From positions 1-23,797 of the forward strand of contig CAZHLU010000006.1 of assembly GCA_964533435.1 (NCBI GenBank): a stretch of 23,797 nucleotides of DNA. Reading direction: 5' to 3'. The notes beneath the pieces are model-generated. The model had not been told where the DNA came from, did not search any database, and saw only the letters and a program-made list of their open reading frames with translations. The position numbers and the translations under genes are program-made. Positions 1 to 7,725 of the stretch are shown here, piece after piece (position 1 is the stretch's first letter; every line of letters starts with the position of its first letter). The stretch is from CAZWIT01 sp964533435. Lineage in GTDB: Bacteria; Patescibacteriota; Patescibacteriia; UBA1558; GWA2-36-10.

Positions 1-2
1 GT

Positions 3-1517
3 AATACTTTAGTTTTATCGCAAGCTATAAATTACGCTGTAGAAAATGGAGCAGATATTATTAATTTAAGTTTAGTTGGTAAATCTTTTGATAATAATTT
101 AAAACAGGCAATTGTCAATGCCTATGCCCAAGGAGTAATGATTGTAGCAGCCTCTGGTAATGAAACTAATATTGGTCAAGATTTAGATTTAACACCGAGT
201 TATCCAGTATGTGATTTTGATGAAGTTAATAGGGTTTTAGGAGTGGCAGCTCTTGACCAAGATAAAGTGTTAGCTAATTTTTCTAATTATGGTGAAAAAT
301 GTATTGATGTTTCTGCGCCAGGTGTGAATATATATTCTACTATGTATCATGATGATAATGATACTAATTTTGCTAATTATTATCGTGGCGGCTGGTCTGG
401 TACTTCAGTAGCAGCACCTATGGTTAGTGCAACTTTAGCTTTGCTTAAGATGCAATATCCAGATTGGCAGGTAATAAATTATTATAATTTAATTTTAGAA
501 AATACAGACAGCCTACAAGCTAGCAATACTCTTAAATATAAAGATTTAGGAAGAGGTCTTTTGGATGTTGGTAAAACTTTAGAAGCAGCTAATAGATATT
601 ATAATCAGGCAATCAAAATAGTTTTAGCACCCCAAACTGGTTTGCAACCAGAAGTTTTGATTATGGATGATAGGGCTAATTTGCAAAAGTCATTTTTAGC
701 TTATGATAAAAAATTTAAAGGCGGCGTAGCTTTGGCTGTTGGTGATGTTGATGGAGACGGTAGCTCAGAGATTGTTACTGCGCCTCAGGCTGGTGGTGGT
801 CCACATGTTAGGATTTTTAATAGCGATGGAGTTTTGAAATATGAATTTTTTGCTTACCCAAATAATGTACAAACAGGTTTAAATTTAGCAGTTGGAGATT
901 TGGATCAAGACGGTAGGGCAGAAATAGTAGTGGCGCCTCAAGTTGGTGGTGGGCCTCATGTTAAAGTATTTAAATATGATGGAGAGTTAAAGTCGCAATT
1001 TTTTGCTTATAATGATAAATTTAGAGGCGGTGTTAATTTAAGTATTGGTGATATCAATAATGATGGTCTAGGTGATATTGTAACTGCACCAGTCAGTAAC
1101 AGTGATCCTCAGCTTAAAGTATTTAGTAATACCGGTTTATTATTGTATTCTTGGTTGGCTTATGATAAAAAATTAGTGCGAGGTATGCAAGTAGCAGTCG
1201 GCGATATTGATAATGACAAATGGGTAGATATTATTACTACACCAGCTAAAGGATATCAACCTCAGGTAAAAGTTTTTGATTTTTCTGGAAAATTAAAATC
1301 TGATTTTATTGCTTATAGTCGCTATTTAACTGGTGGTATAAAAATTATTGCCCGTGATATTTCAGGAGACACTCAGCCAGAAATTTTAGCTTTACCTAAT
1401 AAAGGCAATGTTGCTTTGCTTAGAATTTATGATGCTAAAGGTTTAGAAAAAAATAATTTTTATCTACGCAGTCCTTATGATAAAAATGGTTATAATTTAG
1501 AAGTTTTGGTTAAATAA
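3..1517 (+). CDS. Subtilisin-like (S8) serine protease with FG-GAP repeat domain, 5' partial
   Basis: This is the 3' part of an S8 peptidase gene; the reading frame is open from base 3 and the start lies outside the window. What is visible is the end of the catalytic domain: an ADIINLSLVG strand, the AASGN motif whose Asn (residue 53 of the fragment) would form the oxyanion hole, and GTSVAAPM with the nucleophile Ser135 (codon 405-407). The catalytic Asp and His must lie upstream. After a helical linker come FG-GAP repeats with DxDxDG metal loops (DVDGDG, DLDQDG, DINNDG), which become degenerate in the last two units. Such domains fold as beta-propellers. The protein is probably secreted or on the surface, but no signal peptide can be seen. 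It ends without a membrane anchor. The adjacent glycosyltransferase gene starts 1 nt later. Confidence 0.93.
   Translation, partial: NTLVLSQAINYAVENGADIINLSLVGKSFDNNLKQAIVNAYAQGVMIVAASGNETNIGQDLDLTPSYPVCDFDEVNRVLGVAALDQDKVLANFSNYGEKCIDVSAPGVNIYSTMYHDDNDTNFANYYRGGWSGTSVAAPMVSATLALLKMQYPDWQVINYYNLILENTDSLQASNTLKYKDLGRGLLDVGKTLEAANRYYNQAIKIVLAPQTGLQPEVLIMDDRANLQKSFLAYDKKFKGGVALAVGDVDGDGSSEIVTAPQAGGGPHVRIFNSDGVLKYEFFAYPNNVQTGLNLAVGDLDQDGRAEIVVAPQVGGGPHVKVFKYDGELKSQFFAYNDKFRGGVNLSIGDINNDGLGDIVTAPVSNSDPQLKVFSNTGLLLYSWLAYDKKLVRGMQVAVGDIDNDKWVDIITTPAKGYQPQVKVFDFSGKLKSDFIAYSRYLTGGIKIIARDISGDTQPEILALPNKGNVALLRIYDAKGLEKNNFYLRSPYDKNGYNLEVLVK
741..1505 (+). repeat. Five in-frame FG-GAP repeats of exactly 153 bp
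   Basis: The first Asp of each metal loop falls at 744, 897, 1050, 1203 and 1356, so the spacing is exactly 51 codons four times in a row with no insertions or deletions. Each unit reads roughly GD-x-D-x-DG, then (E/D)IV-x-AP, a (H/Q)-V/L-K-V-F strand, and F-x-AY. A further unit upstream (about 588-740) keeps the IVLAP strand and the LAYD end but has no metal loop. The repeats have diverged at DNA level, so they are old rather than recent duplications. Five clear units plus one partial suggest a propeller of six or seven blades. Confidence 0.88.
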
Positions 1518-1518
1518 T

Positions 1519-2217
1519 ATGTTTGTTAGTGTTGTCATACCAGCTTATAATGAAGCTAAATGTATAGTTGCTACCTTAAATAAGGTCAAGGATTTTTTGA
1601 AAAATAATTTTGATAATTTTGAAATTATTGTAGTTGATGATAAATCAAGCGATGATACTTTGTCTATTTTAAAACAGCAAAGTGGTTTGCGCTTAATTAG
1701 AAATTTAAAAAATCATGGTAAGGGTTATACAGTGGCCAAAGGTATGAAATTTGCTAGAGGCGAGTGGGTATTATTCATGGATGCGGATAGCTCTACTGAT
1801 ATTTCCGAAATTAAAAAATTTTTACCCTATCTTAAAGATTTTGATTTAATCTTAGGCTCTCGAGGATTAGAAGATTCAGAAATTAAAATAAAACAAAAAT
1901 TTTATAAAGTATTTTTAGGTAAAATTGGTAATCGTTTAATCAGGTTTTTGATAGCGCCTGGTATTAAAGATACGCAATGTGGCTTTAAAATGATTAGTCA
2001 AAAATATAAGTTTCTATTTGAAAAATTAACTATTGCTACCTTTGGTTTTGACTTTGAATTATTATGGCTGGCTCGTAAAAATAATTTGAGAATCAAAGAA
2101 GTGCCGGTAGTTTGGTTTAATGATTTTGATTCTAAAGTAAAGTGGTATGATTATCCTAAAACTTTATTACAAGTTTTTAAAGTAAGGCTTAATGATAAAT
2201 TAGGTAAGTATAATTAA
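1519..2217 (+). CDS. Family 2 glycosyltransferase, dolichyl-phosphate beta-glucosyltransferase-like
   Basis: This 232-residue GT-A fold enzyme probably transfers a sugar from a nucleotide donor to a polyprenyl phosphate at the inner face of the membrane. The N-terminal SVVIPAYNEA strand, VVDDKSSDDT (residues 39-48), GKGY (67-70) and the metal-binding DAD (88-90) are typical of GT2. GSRGLEDSEI and the DTQCGFK motif (151-157) point to the ALG5/dolichyl-phosphate-glucose synthase subgroup. There is no C-terminal membrane domain, as in the short members of the group. The ATG lies 1 nt after the protease stop and no Shine-Dalgarno sequence precedes it. Sugar and lipid carrier cannot be fixed from sequence alone. 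Confidence 0.9.
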   Translation: MFVSVVIPAYNEAKCIVATLNKVKDFLKNNFDNFEIIVVDDKSSDDTLSILKQQSGLRLIRNLKNHGKGYTVAKGMKFARGEWVLFMDADSSTDISEIKKFLPYLKDFDLILGSRGLEDSEIKIKQKFYKVFLGKIGNRLIRFLIAPGIKDTQCGFKMISQKYKFLFEKLTIATFGFDFELLWLARKNNLRIKEVPVVWFNDFDSKVKWYDYPKTLLQVFKVRLNDKLGKYN

Positions 2218-2227
2218 AATAAAATAT

Positions 2228-3277
2228 ATGACGACTAAAGTCTACATGGAAAATAAAAACATTTTAGTATTAGGAGGAGCTGGTTTTATTGGCTCGCATT
2301 TATGTGAAGAGTTAGTAAAAAAAGGAAACAATGTTATTTGTGTGGATAATTTTGTTTCTTCGGACGTTGAAAATATTCGTAGTTTACTTGAATATCCTAA
2401 TTTTGAATTTATCCGTCACAATGTTGCTCGCCATATAGAGTATGAAACAATTTCAGAATTAAGAAGATTCAAGGTTGATGTACAAGGTTTTCAAGAAATT
2501 TATAATTTAGCTTGTCCAACTGCACCTAAAGATTTTTCCAAATTTCCAGTGCAAACTGCTACTGCTAATTCAGTAGCCATGGTTAAAAGCTTAGAACTAG
2601 CCAAAAAGCATCAGGCTAAATATCTTTTAGTTTCTTCTTCAGCAGTTTATGGTAACCCACCAGCTGATGGTGAGGCAGTTAAAGAAAATTATCGTGGTTT
2701 ACTTGATTGGTTAGGACCTAGGGCTTGTTATAATGAGGGTAAGCGTTTTGCCGAAATGATTACCACAGTTTATCGTGACACTTGTAAAGTAGATACTAAG
2801 ATCGCTAGAGTCTTTAGCGTTTATGGACCAAGAATGTTACAACATAGTGGTCGACAAGTTTCCGATTTTATTAGAGCAGCTGTAGCTGGTGATGAAGTTG
2901 TAATTGCTGGTGATAAAAAGTTAACCATGACTTTTTGTTATGTTAAAGATTTGGTAGACGGCTTAATAGCCTTGATGGACTCAGATCTTAAAGATCCTAT
3001 TAACTTGGGCAATGACAGGCCTTATAGTTTGACGCAAGTTGCAGAACAAATTATTAAGCTTGCTAATTCTAGTTCTAAGATTACCTACTCTGATCCTTAT
3101 GCTTATGGTAATCAGCCAACTGTTCCGGATATTAGTTTAGCTAAAAATGAGCTTAATTGGTTTCCTTTGATAGATTTAGCGGAAGGTTTGAAAATGGCCA
3201 TTGATTATTATAAAGCAACAGCTGTATTACGTAAGCCTATTGAAGATCAGGCTTACTCTGAGGTTGACGAACAATAG
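2228..3277 (+). CDS. NAD-dependent sugar epimerase/decarboxylase (SDR), UDP-glucuronate decarboxylase-like
   Basis: This extended SDR protein of 349 residues resembles UDP-xylose synthase (UDP-glucuronate decarboxylase). The nucleotide-binding GGAGFIG (16-22) is followed by VD (39-40) at the end of the second strand, which favours NAD. NLACPTAP (93-100) matches the NLACPASP signature of the decarboxylase group. The active site has SSS (136-138) and YxxxK as YNEGK (168-172). YGPRM and DLVDGL are also family-like. It probably supplies UDP-xylose or a related nucleotide sugar to the neighbouring transferases, but a related epimerase is possible. The start is uncertain: Met7 (base 2246) gives a more usual N-terminus, MENKNILVLGG, and neither start has a ribosome binding site. 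Confidence 0.85.
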   Translation: MTTKVYMENKNILVLGGAGFIGSHLCEELVKKGNNVICVDNFVSSDVENIRSLLEYPNFEFIRHNVARHIEYETISELRRFKVDVQGFQEIYNLACPTAPKDFSKFPVQTATANSVAMVKSLELAKKHQAKYLLVSSSAVYGNPPADGEAVKENYRGLLDWLGPRACYNEGKRFAEMITTVYRDTCKVDTKIARVFSVYGPRMLQHSGRQVSDFIRAAVAGDEVVIAGDKKLTMTFCYVKDLVDGLIALMDSDLKDPINLGNDRPYSLTQVAEQIIKLANSSSKITYSDPYAYGNQPTVPDISLAKNELNWFPLIDLAEGLKMAIDYYKATAVLRKPIEDQAYSEVDEQ

Positions 3278-3317
3278 TTTATGGGGCAAACTAGTTTAAA
3301 TCAAGCTTATTTATCTT

Positions 3318-3983
3318 ATGCCGCAAATTTACGTAGTTATAGCAGCTTATAACGAAGAGCTCCAAATTGGTGCGGTTTTAGAATCTTTATTAAAAATAAA
3401 TAAATACAACATTATTGTTGTAAATGATGGATCACAAGATAACACGGCTCAAATTGTCAGTCGTTATCCTGTTATTTTATTGTCGCATCGAATCAATCGG
3501 GGACAGGGAGCAGCTTTAGCCACAGGTACGCAATATGCTTTGAGTAAGTCGGCAGATATCATTGTTCATTTTGATGCTGATGGACAATTTTTGGCTCAAG
3601 AGATTGAAAAAGTAATAGCGCCAATAATAGCGGGTTCAGCAGACGTAGTTTTTGGTTCAAAATTTTTACAAGCCAATTCTGTACCACTGCTTAAAAAAAT
3701 ATTATTAATTAAACCAGCTATTATTTTTAATAATTTATTTACTGGCATAAAGTTAACAGATGTCCATAATGGTTTTAGAGCTCTTAGTTCTAAAGCAGCT
3801 AAAAAAATAAATATTAGACAAGATGCTATGGCTCATGCTAGTGAAATTGTGGCTCAGGTAAAAGAGCAAAAATTATCCTATCAAGAAGTGCCGGTTACTG
3901 TAATTTATAAAGAATTTGGTCAGGGTCTAGTTGGTGGGTTAAAAATATTAAGAGATTTATTTATCAAAAAAATAATATCATGA
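3318..3983 (+). CDS. Family 2 glycosyltransferase, DPM1-like
   Basis: This compact 221-residue GT2 belongs to the dolichyl-phosphate-mannose-synthase-like group, which usually moves a sugar onto a polyprenyl phosphate. Signatures are VVIAAYNEE, VVNDGSQDNT (34-43), RGQGAAL (61-67), the metal-binding DAD in HFDADGQ (84-90) and the group-specific DVHNGFRALS (148-157). No membrane segment is present in the enzyme itself. Its stop overlaps the start of the DUF2304 membrane gene as ATGA, so the two are probably translationally coupled and may act as a soluble enzyme with a membrane partner. Donor and acceptor are unknown. Confidence 0.9.
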   Translation: MPQIYVVIAAYNEELQIGAVLESLLKINKYNIIVVNDGSQDNTAQIVSRYPVILLSHRINRGQGAALATGTQYALSKSADIIVHFDADGQFLAQEIEKVIAPIIAGSADVVFGSKFLQANSVPLLKKILLIKPAIIFNNLFTGIKLTDVHNGFRALSSKAAKKINIRQDAMAHASEIVAQVKEQKLSYQEVPVTVIYKEFGQGLVGGLKILRDLFIKKIIS

Positions 3984-4321
3984 AAATTTTACCAATTTTA
4001 GTTAGTATTTTTATTGTGATTGTTATTACTAAGTTAATAAAACAACGTCGCGATAACAAATTATCAAATTTTAGCTTACTGGCTTGGCTAGTTTTATGGT
4101 TAGGAGTGCTAGTAGTTTTTTGGCAGCCAGAAATCACTAGTAGAGTAGCTTTTAATCTAGGTGTTAAACGAGGCGCGGATTTAGTTGTTTATTTGTCTAT
4201 TATTGTTATTTTTTATTTATTGTACAGAATTTTTGTTCATCTTAATAAAATCGAAGAAGCAATTACCAAAGTAGTAAGAGAAGAAGCAATAAAAAATGTA
4301 AAAGATGGCCGGACGCGATAA
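3980..4321 (+). CDS. DUF2304 family small membrane protein
   Basis: The 113-residue protein has three hydrophobic segments, at about residues 3-19, 31-48 and 67-86, followed by a charged C-terminal helix (KIEEAITKVVREEAIK). The conserved-looking core WQPEITSRVAFNLGVKRGAD lies between the second and third segments and matches my memory of DUF2304. That family is typically encoded next to DPM1-like GT2 genes, as here, where the start overlaps the upstream transferase stop by 4 nt (ATGA). The C-terminus overlaps the next GT2 start by 17 nt. A role as membrane partner for the transferase is an inference; no enzymatic motif is visible. Confidence 0.82.
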   Translation: MKILPILVSIFIVIVITKLIKQRRDNKLSNFSLLAWLVLWLGVLVVFWQPEITSRVAFNLGVKRGADLVVYLSIIVIFYLLYRIFVHLNKIEEAITKVVREEAIKNVKDGRTR

Positions 4322-5357
4322 AATTTTTATTATTATTGTTAGTTATAATAGCCAAAAATATTGGTCTGATTTATTACCAACTTTAGCTCAAGAGTCATAC
4401 GCTGATTTTGATTTAGAAATAGTTATAGTTGATAATAATTCTAGTGATGATAGTGTAACTTATATCAAAGAGCATTATCCACAGTTTACTTTATTTGAGC
4501 AAAAAACTAATTTAGGTTTTACAGGTGCTAATAATCTAGCTTATGAATATGCTTTAGCTCAGGGTGCTAAATATATTTATTTATTAAATCCGGACACTAA
4601 AATTAATCCTGGGTTTTTAGGTCCTTTGTATGATTTTGCTAAAATGCACCCTTTTGGTAGTTTACAGTCCAAAATAAATTTATGGCCACAAACTGATCAT
4701 TTAAATAGTAGTGGCAATGCTATTAATTTTTTGGGTTTTGGTTATTGTTTAGATTGGAATAAGCCAGACGATAAAGCTTTGTTAGTAAAAAAAATTGATT
4801 ATGCTTCAGGGGCTGGTGTTTTTTTGTCCATGGCTGCTTTAAATAAAAAAGGAGGATTATTTGCTCCAAATTTATTTATGTATTTAGAAGATTTAGATTT
4901 AGGTTGGTCTTTGAATCTTTTGGGTTTTGATAATTATTTAATACCTGCTAGCCAAATTTATCATAAATATGAATTTAAGCGTAGCATTAAACAAGTTTAT
5001 TGGTTTGAACATAATCGTTTATGGGTGTATTTGAAAAATTATTCTTTGGCTACCATTATATTATTGACGCCAGCTTATTTAATAATGGAATTGGGTCAGT
5101 TATTTTTTGCTATAAAAAATCATTATTTATTAAGTAAACTAAAAGCTTACGCTTGGCTTTTTTCTGTTTCAGAATGGCGTAATTTACTTGCGGCTAGAAA
5201 ACAAATTCAAAGTTCTAGAATTCGTTCGGATCGACAAGTGGTTAGTAATTTTTCAGGAAAGATATTATTTCAGCCTTTAAATTCTTGGGCTTTGGCTTTA
5301 GCAAATTTTGCTTTTAATATATATTGGCAAATAGTTAAATTGATAATTTTTTGGTAA
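4305..5357 (+). CDS. Family 2 glycosyltransferase, rhamnosyltransferase-like (WcaA/RfbF type)
   Basis: The 350-residue protein starts with an inverting GT2 domain: IIIVSYNSQ, VDNNSSDDS (42-50), NLGFTGANN (69-77), and the metal-binding NPD in LLNPDTKI (93-100). A SGAGVFLS strand and the MYLEDLDLGW motif, which contains the likely catalytic base region, complete the family pattern. The C-terminal 100 residues contain hydrophobic segments that may associate with the membrane. Related enzymes often transfer rhamnose or other deoxysugars in O-antigen-like glycans, but substrate is not predictable. It overlaps the DUF2304 gene by 17 nt. Confidence 0.9.
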   Translation: MAGRDKIFIIIVSYNSQKYWSDLLPTLAQESYADFDLEIVIVDNNSSDDSVTYIKEHYPQFTLFEQKTNLGFTGANNLAYEYALAQGAKYIYLLNPDTKINPGFLGPLYDFAKMHPFGSLQSKINLWPQTDHLNSSGNAINFLGFGYCLDWNKPDDKALLVKKIDYASGAGVFLSMAALNKKGGLFAPNLFMYLEDLDLGWSLNLLGFDNYLIPASQIYHKYEFKRSIKQVYWFEHNRLWVYLKNYSLATIILLTPAYLIMELGQLFFAIKNHYLLSKLKAYAWLFSVSEWRNLLAARKQIQSSRIRSDRQVVSNFSGKILFQPLNSWALALANFAFNIYWQIVKLIIFW

Positions 5358-5359
5358 AC

Positions 5360-6505
5360 ATGAAAATAGCAGAAGTCATTTCAACTTTTCCTCCTTATCG
5401 AGCCGGCATGGGTAATGTTGCTTACTATAATGCCTGGGCTCTTGCTACCTTGGGTCATCAGGTAACTGTTTTTACGCCACTATATCGCAAACTTAATAGT
5501 GCTCATATTGATGAATATCCGTTCAAAGTTGAAAGGTTAAAGCCTTGGTTCAAGTATGGTAATGCGGGTATTTTGCCACAGTTATTATGGAAACTTTGGT
5601 CTTACGATTTAATTCATTTGCATTATCCATTTTTTGGGGGAGCAGAAATTATTTATGCTTTGGATAAACTCAAAGACACTAAGCTAGTAGTTACTTATCA
5701 TATGGATGTGGTTGGCAGTGGTTTAGCTTCACGTTTTTTTAAATGGCATACAGCTAATATCTTGCCACGTATTTTAGATCGAGCTGATAAGATTATTGTT
5801 ACTTCTTGGGATTATGCCAAGCACTCAAGTATCAAAGATCGTCTAGAAGCTGAGCCAGAAAAGTTTGTAGAAATACCTTGCGGGGTCAATCATTTAGTTT
5901 TTAAACCAAGATATCGAGATAAAGAAATTTTAGAAAAATATAATTTATATGATAAACAAGTAATATTGTTTGTTGGTGCTTTAGATAAGCCACATTATTT
6001 TAAGGGTGTGAATATATTATTACAGGCTATTAGTAGTTTAAATGATTCTGATAATTTTAGAGTGATTATTGCTGGTGATGGTAATTTAAGGCATTCTTAC
6101 GAAAGTCTGGCTAGTAGCTTGGGTTTAAGTAAAAAAATTATTTTTATAGGTAGTGTTAGTGATAGTTTATTGCCAAAGCTTTATAGTTTAGCTGATATGT
6201 TGGTTTTTCCTTCAATCGATAAATCAGAAGCCTTTGGTATTGTGGCCTTAGAAGCTATGGCCTCTGGCACGCCAGTCATTGCTTCGGATTTAGCCGGTGT
6301 TCGTTCAGTAGTAGTAAAAAAAGAAACCGGACTTTTAGTAAAACCAGGCAGTGTGCAAAATTTAGCTGATATGATTAAATTGCTACTCAAGAATCCGCGT
6401 TTAGCTAGGCAATATGGTACCGCTGGTAGGCAAAGAGTTTTAGATTGTTATACTTGGGAAGATATTGGGCAAAAATTAAATAAAGTTTTATTAAGTATTA
6501 AATAA
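5360..6505 (+). CDS. Family 4 glycosyltransferase
   Basis: This 381-residue enzyme is a retaining GT-B transferase. The N-terminal domain begins MKIAEVISTFPP and carries GMGNVAYYNAWALATLGHQV, the glycine-rich acceptor region. The C-terminal domain has VILFVGAL, IIAGDG and the EX7E donor-site motif (E290 to E298) followed by GTPVIASD. The frame stays open upstream to a TTG at 5351, but the ATG at 5360, 2 nt after the preceding stop, gives the normal family N-terminus and was chosen. It likely adds one sugar to the growing glycan on the cytoplasmic side. Confidence 0.92.
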   Translation: MKIAEVISTFPPYRAGMGNVAYYNAWALATLGHQVTVFTPLYRKLNSAHIDEYPFKVERLKPWFKYGNAGILPQLLWKLWSYDLIHLHYPFFGGAEIIYALDKLKDTKLVVTYHMDVVGSGLASRFFKWHTANILPRILDRADKIIVTSWDYAKHSSIKDRLEAEPEKFVEIPCGVNHLVFKPRYRDKEILEKYNLYDKQVILFVGALDKPHYFKGVNILLQAISSLNDSDNFRVIIAGDGNLRHSYESLASSLGLSKKIIFIGSVSDSLLPKLYSLADMLVFPSIDKSEAFGIVALEAMASGTPVIASDLAGVRSVVVKKETGLLVKPGSVQNLADMIKLLLKNPRLARQYGTAGRQRVLDCYTWEDIGQKLNKVLLSIK

Positions 6506-7725
6506 TGAAGTTTGTTATTATTTCCAATTTATACCCACCTTTAATTCGGGGAGGTGCTGAGATGGTAGCGGCTCAAGAGGCCGAAGCCTTAAAGGCTGCT
6601 TGGCAACACGTAGCCGTGTTTACTACCAAACCCAAACAAATTGATATTGGCGGTTTTAATATTAAAGCTAACAATAAATTGGTTTGGCAAGATGAAGTAA
6701 ATGGCGTATCAGTTTATCGTTTTACGCCAGTTAATTTATTTTACTATTTAGATGATTATAAATTTCCTGCTCCAGTACGACTACTTTGGCATCTATTTGA
6801 TATTTTTAATATTTTTTCTTATTTTAAAATAAAGAAATTTTTATTAGCCGAAAAGCCGGACGTAGTTATTACCCATAATTTAATGGGTCTTGGTTTTTTG
6901 ATTCCTTATTTACTAAGGAAAATGAAGATTAAACATTTTCACACTTTACATGATGTTCAGCTTTATACACCATCGGGTTTAATTTTGAAAAATCAGGAAA
7001 ATCATTGGCAACACCGATTTTTTAAACTCATTGCTTATCCAGCTTTAATGAAAAAATTATTTGCTTCACCAGCAGTAATAATTTCGCCTTCTCGTTTTCT
7101 TTTAAATTTTTATCAAGAACGCGGTTTCTTCCCTAAATCAAAATTAGTACTATTACCTAATCCCAGTCCAGCGCCTATATCTTTTGTAAGACAGTCAAGT
7201 CCTAATTTAGAATTATTGTATTTAGGTCAGGTAAATGAAGCTAAAGGTATTTTGAAATTAATCGAAACAATGTCTAAAATTCATTTACCGCATTTGCATT
7301 TGCACATTGTGGGCATGGGAGCAGATTTAGCTAAAGCAAAAATTTTAGCCAAAGATGATAAGCGGATTATTTTTCATGGTTGGTTACCACATAAAAAATT
7401 AGTACCAATTTTAAGTAAGGTAGATGTAGTAGTTGTGCCTTCTTTGTGTTACGAAAATTCTCCTTTGGTAGTTTATGAGTCATTGAGCTTTGGCTTGCCG
7501 GTACTAGCCTCTGATATTGGTGGTGTAGCGGAGTTAATAAAAGAGGGTATAAATGGTTGGTCTTTTCCAGCTGATAATTGGGAAGTTTTGGCTGATAAAA
7601 TAAATAAACTTTATTCACAACGCGATAAAATTCGTTTGTTAGCACCAGCTTGCCGAGCTAGCGTAGCTCAATTTTCAATCAAAAATTATATTGATCAGAT
7701 TTTATCTTTAGCTGAAAATGAATAG
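6505..7725 (+). CDS. Family 4 glycosyltransferase
   Basis: A second GT4 enzyme of 406 residues whose ATG shares one base with the stop of the preceding gene (TAATG). The N-terminus MKFVIISNLYPP with IRGGAEM (14-20) is the usual start of the GT-B N-domain; HTLHD (146-150) and a PSRFLLNFY element follow. The C-domain has LLYLGQVNEAKG, HIVGMG, and the EX7E motif (E317 to E325) before LPVLASDIGGV. It is clearly distinct from the upstream GT4, so the two probably make different linkages. Confidence 0.92.
   Translation: MKFVIISNLYPPLIRGGAEMVAAQEAEALKAAWQHVAVFTTKPKQIDIGGFNIKANNKLVWQDEVNGVSVYRFTPVNLFYYLDDYKFPAPVRLLWHLFDIFNIFSYFKIKKFLLAEKPDVVITHNLMGLGFLIPYLLRKMKIKHFHTLHDVQLYTPSGLILKNQENHWQHRFFKLIAYPALMKKLFASPAVIISPSRFLLNFYQERGFFPKSKLVLLPNPSPAPISFVRQSSPNLELLYLGQVNEAKGILKLIETMSKIHLPHLHLHIVGMGADLAKAKILAKDDKRIIFHGWLPHKKLVPILSKVDVVVVPSLCYENSPLVVYESLSFGLPVLASDIGGVAELIKEGINGWSFPADNWEVLADKINKLYSQRDKIRLLAPACRASVAQFSIKNYIDQILSLAENE

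Noticed and set aside
3281..3352. Small forward frame starting ATGGGGCAA in the gap before the DPM1-like gene
   Set aside because: It overlaps the supported gene in another frame, is only 23 codons long, and has no sign of being translated.
6181..6390. Reverse-strand open frame of 69 codons
   Set aside because: It lies fully inside the first GT4 gene, has no family motif and no promoter; an antisense shadow.
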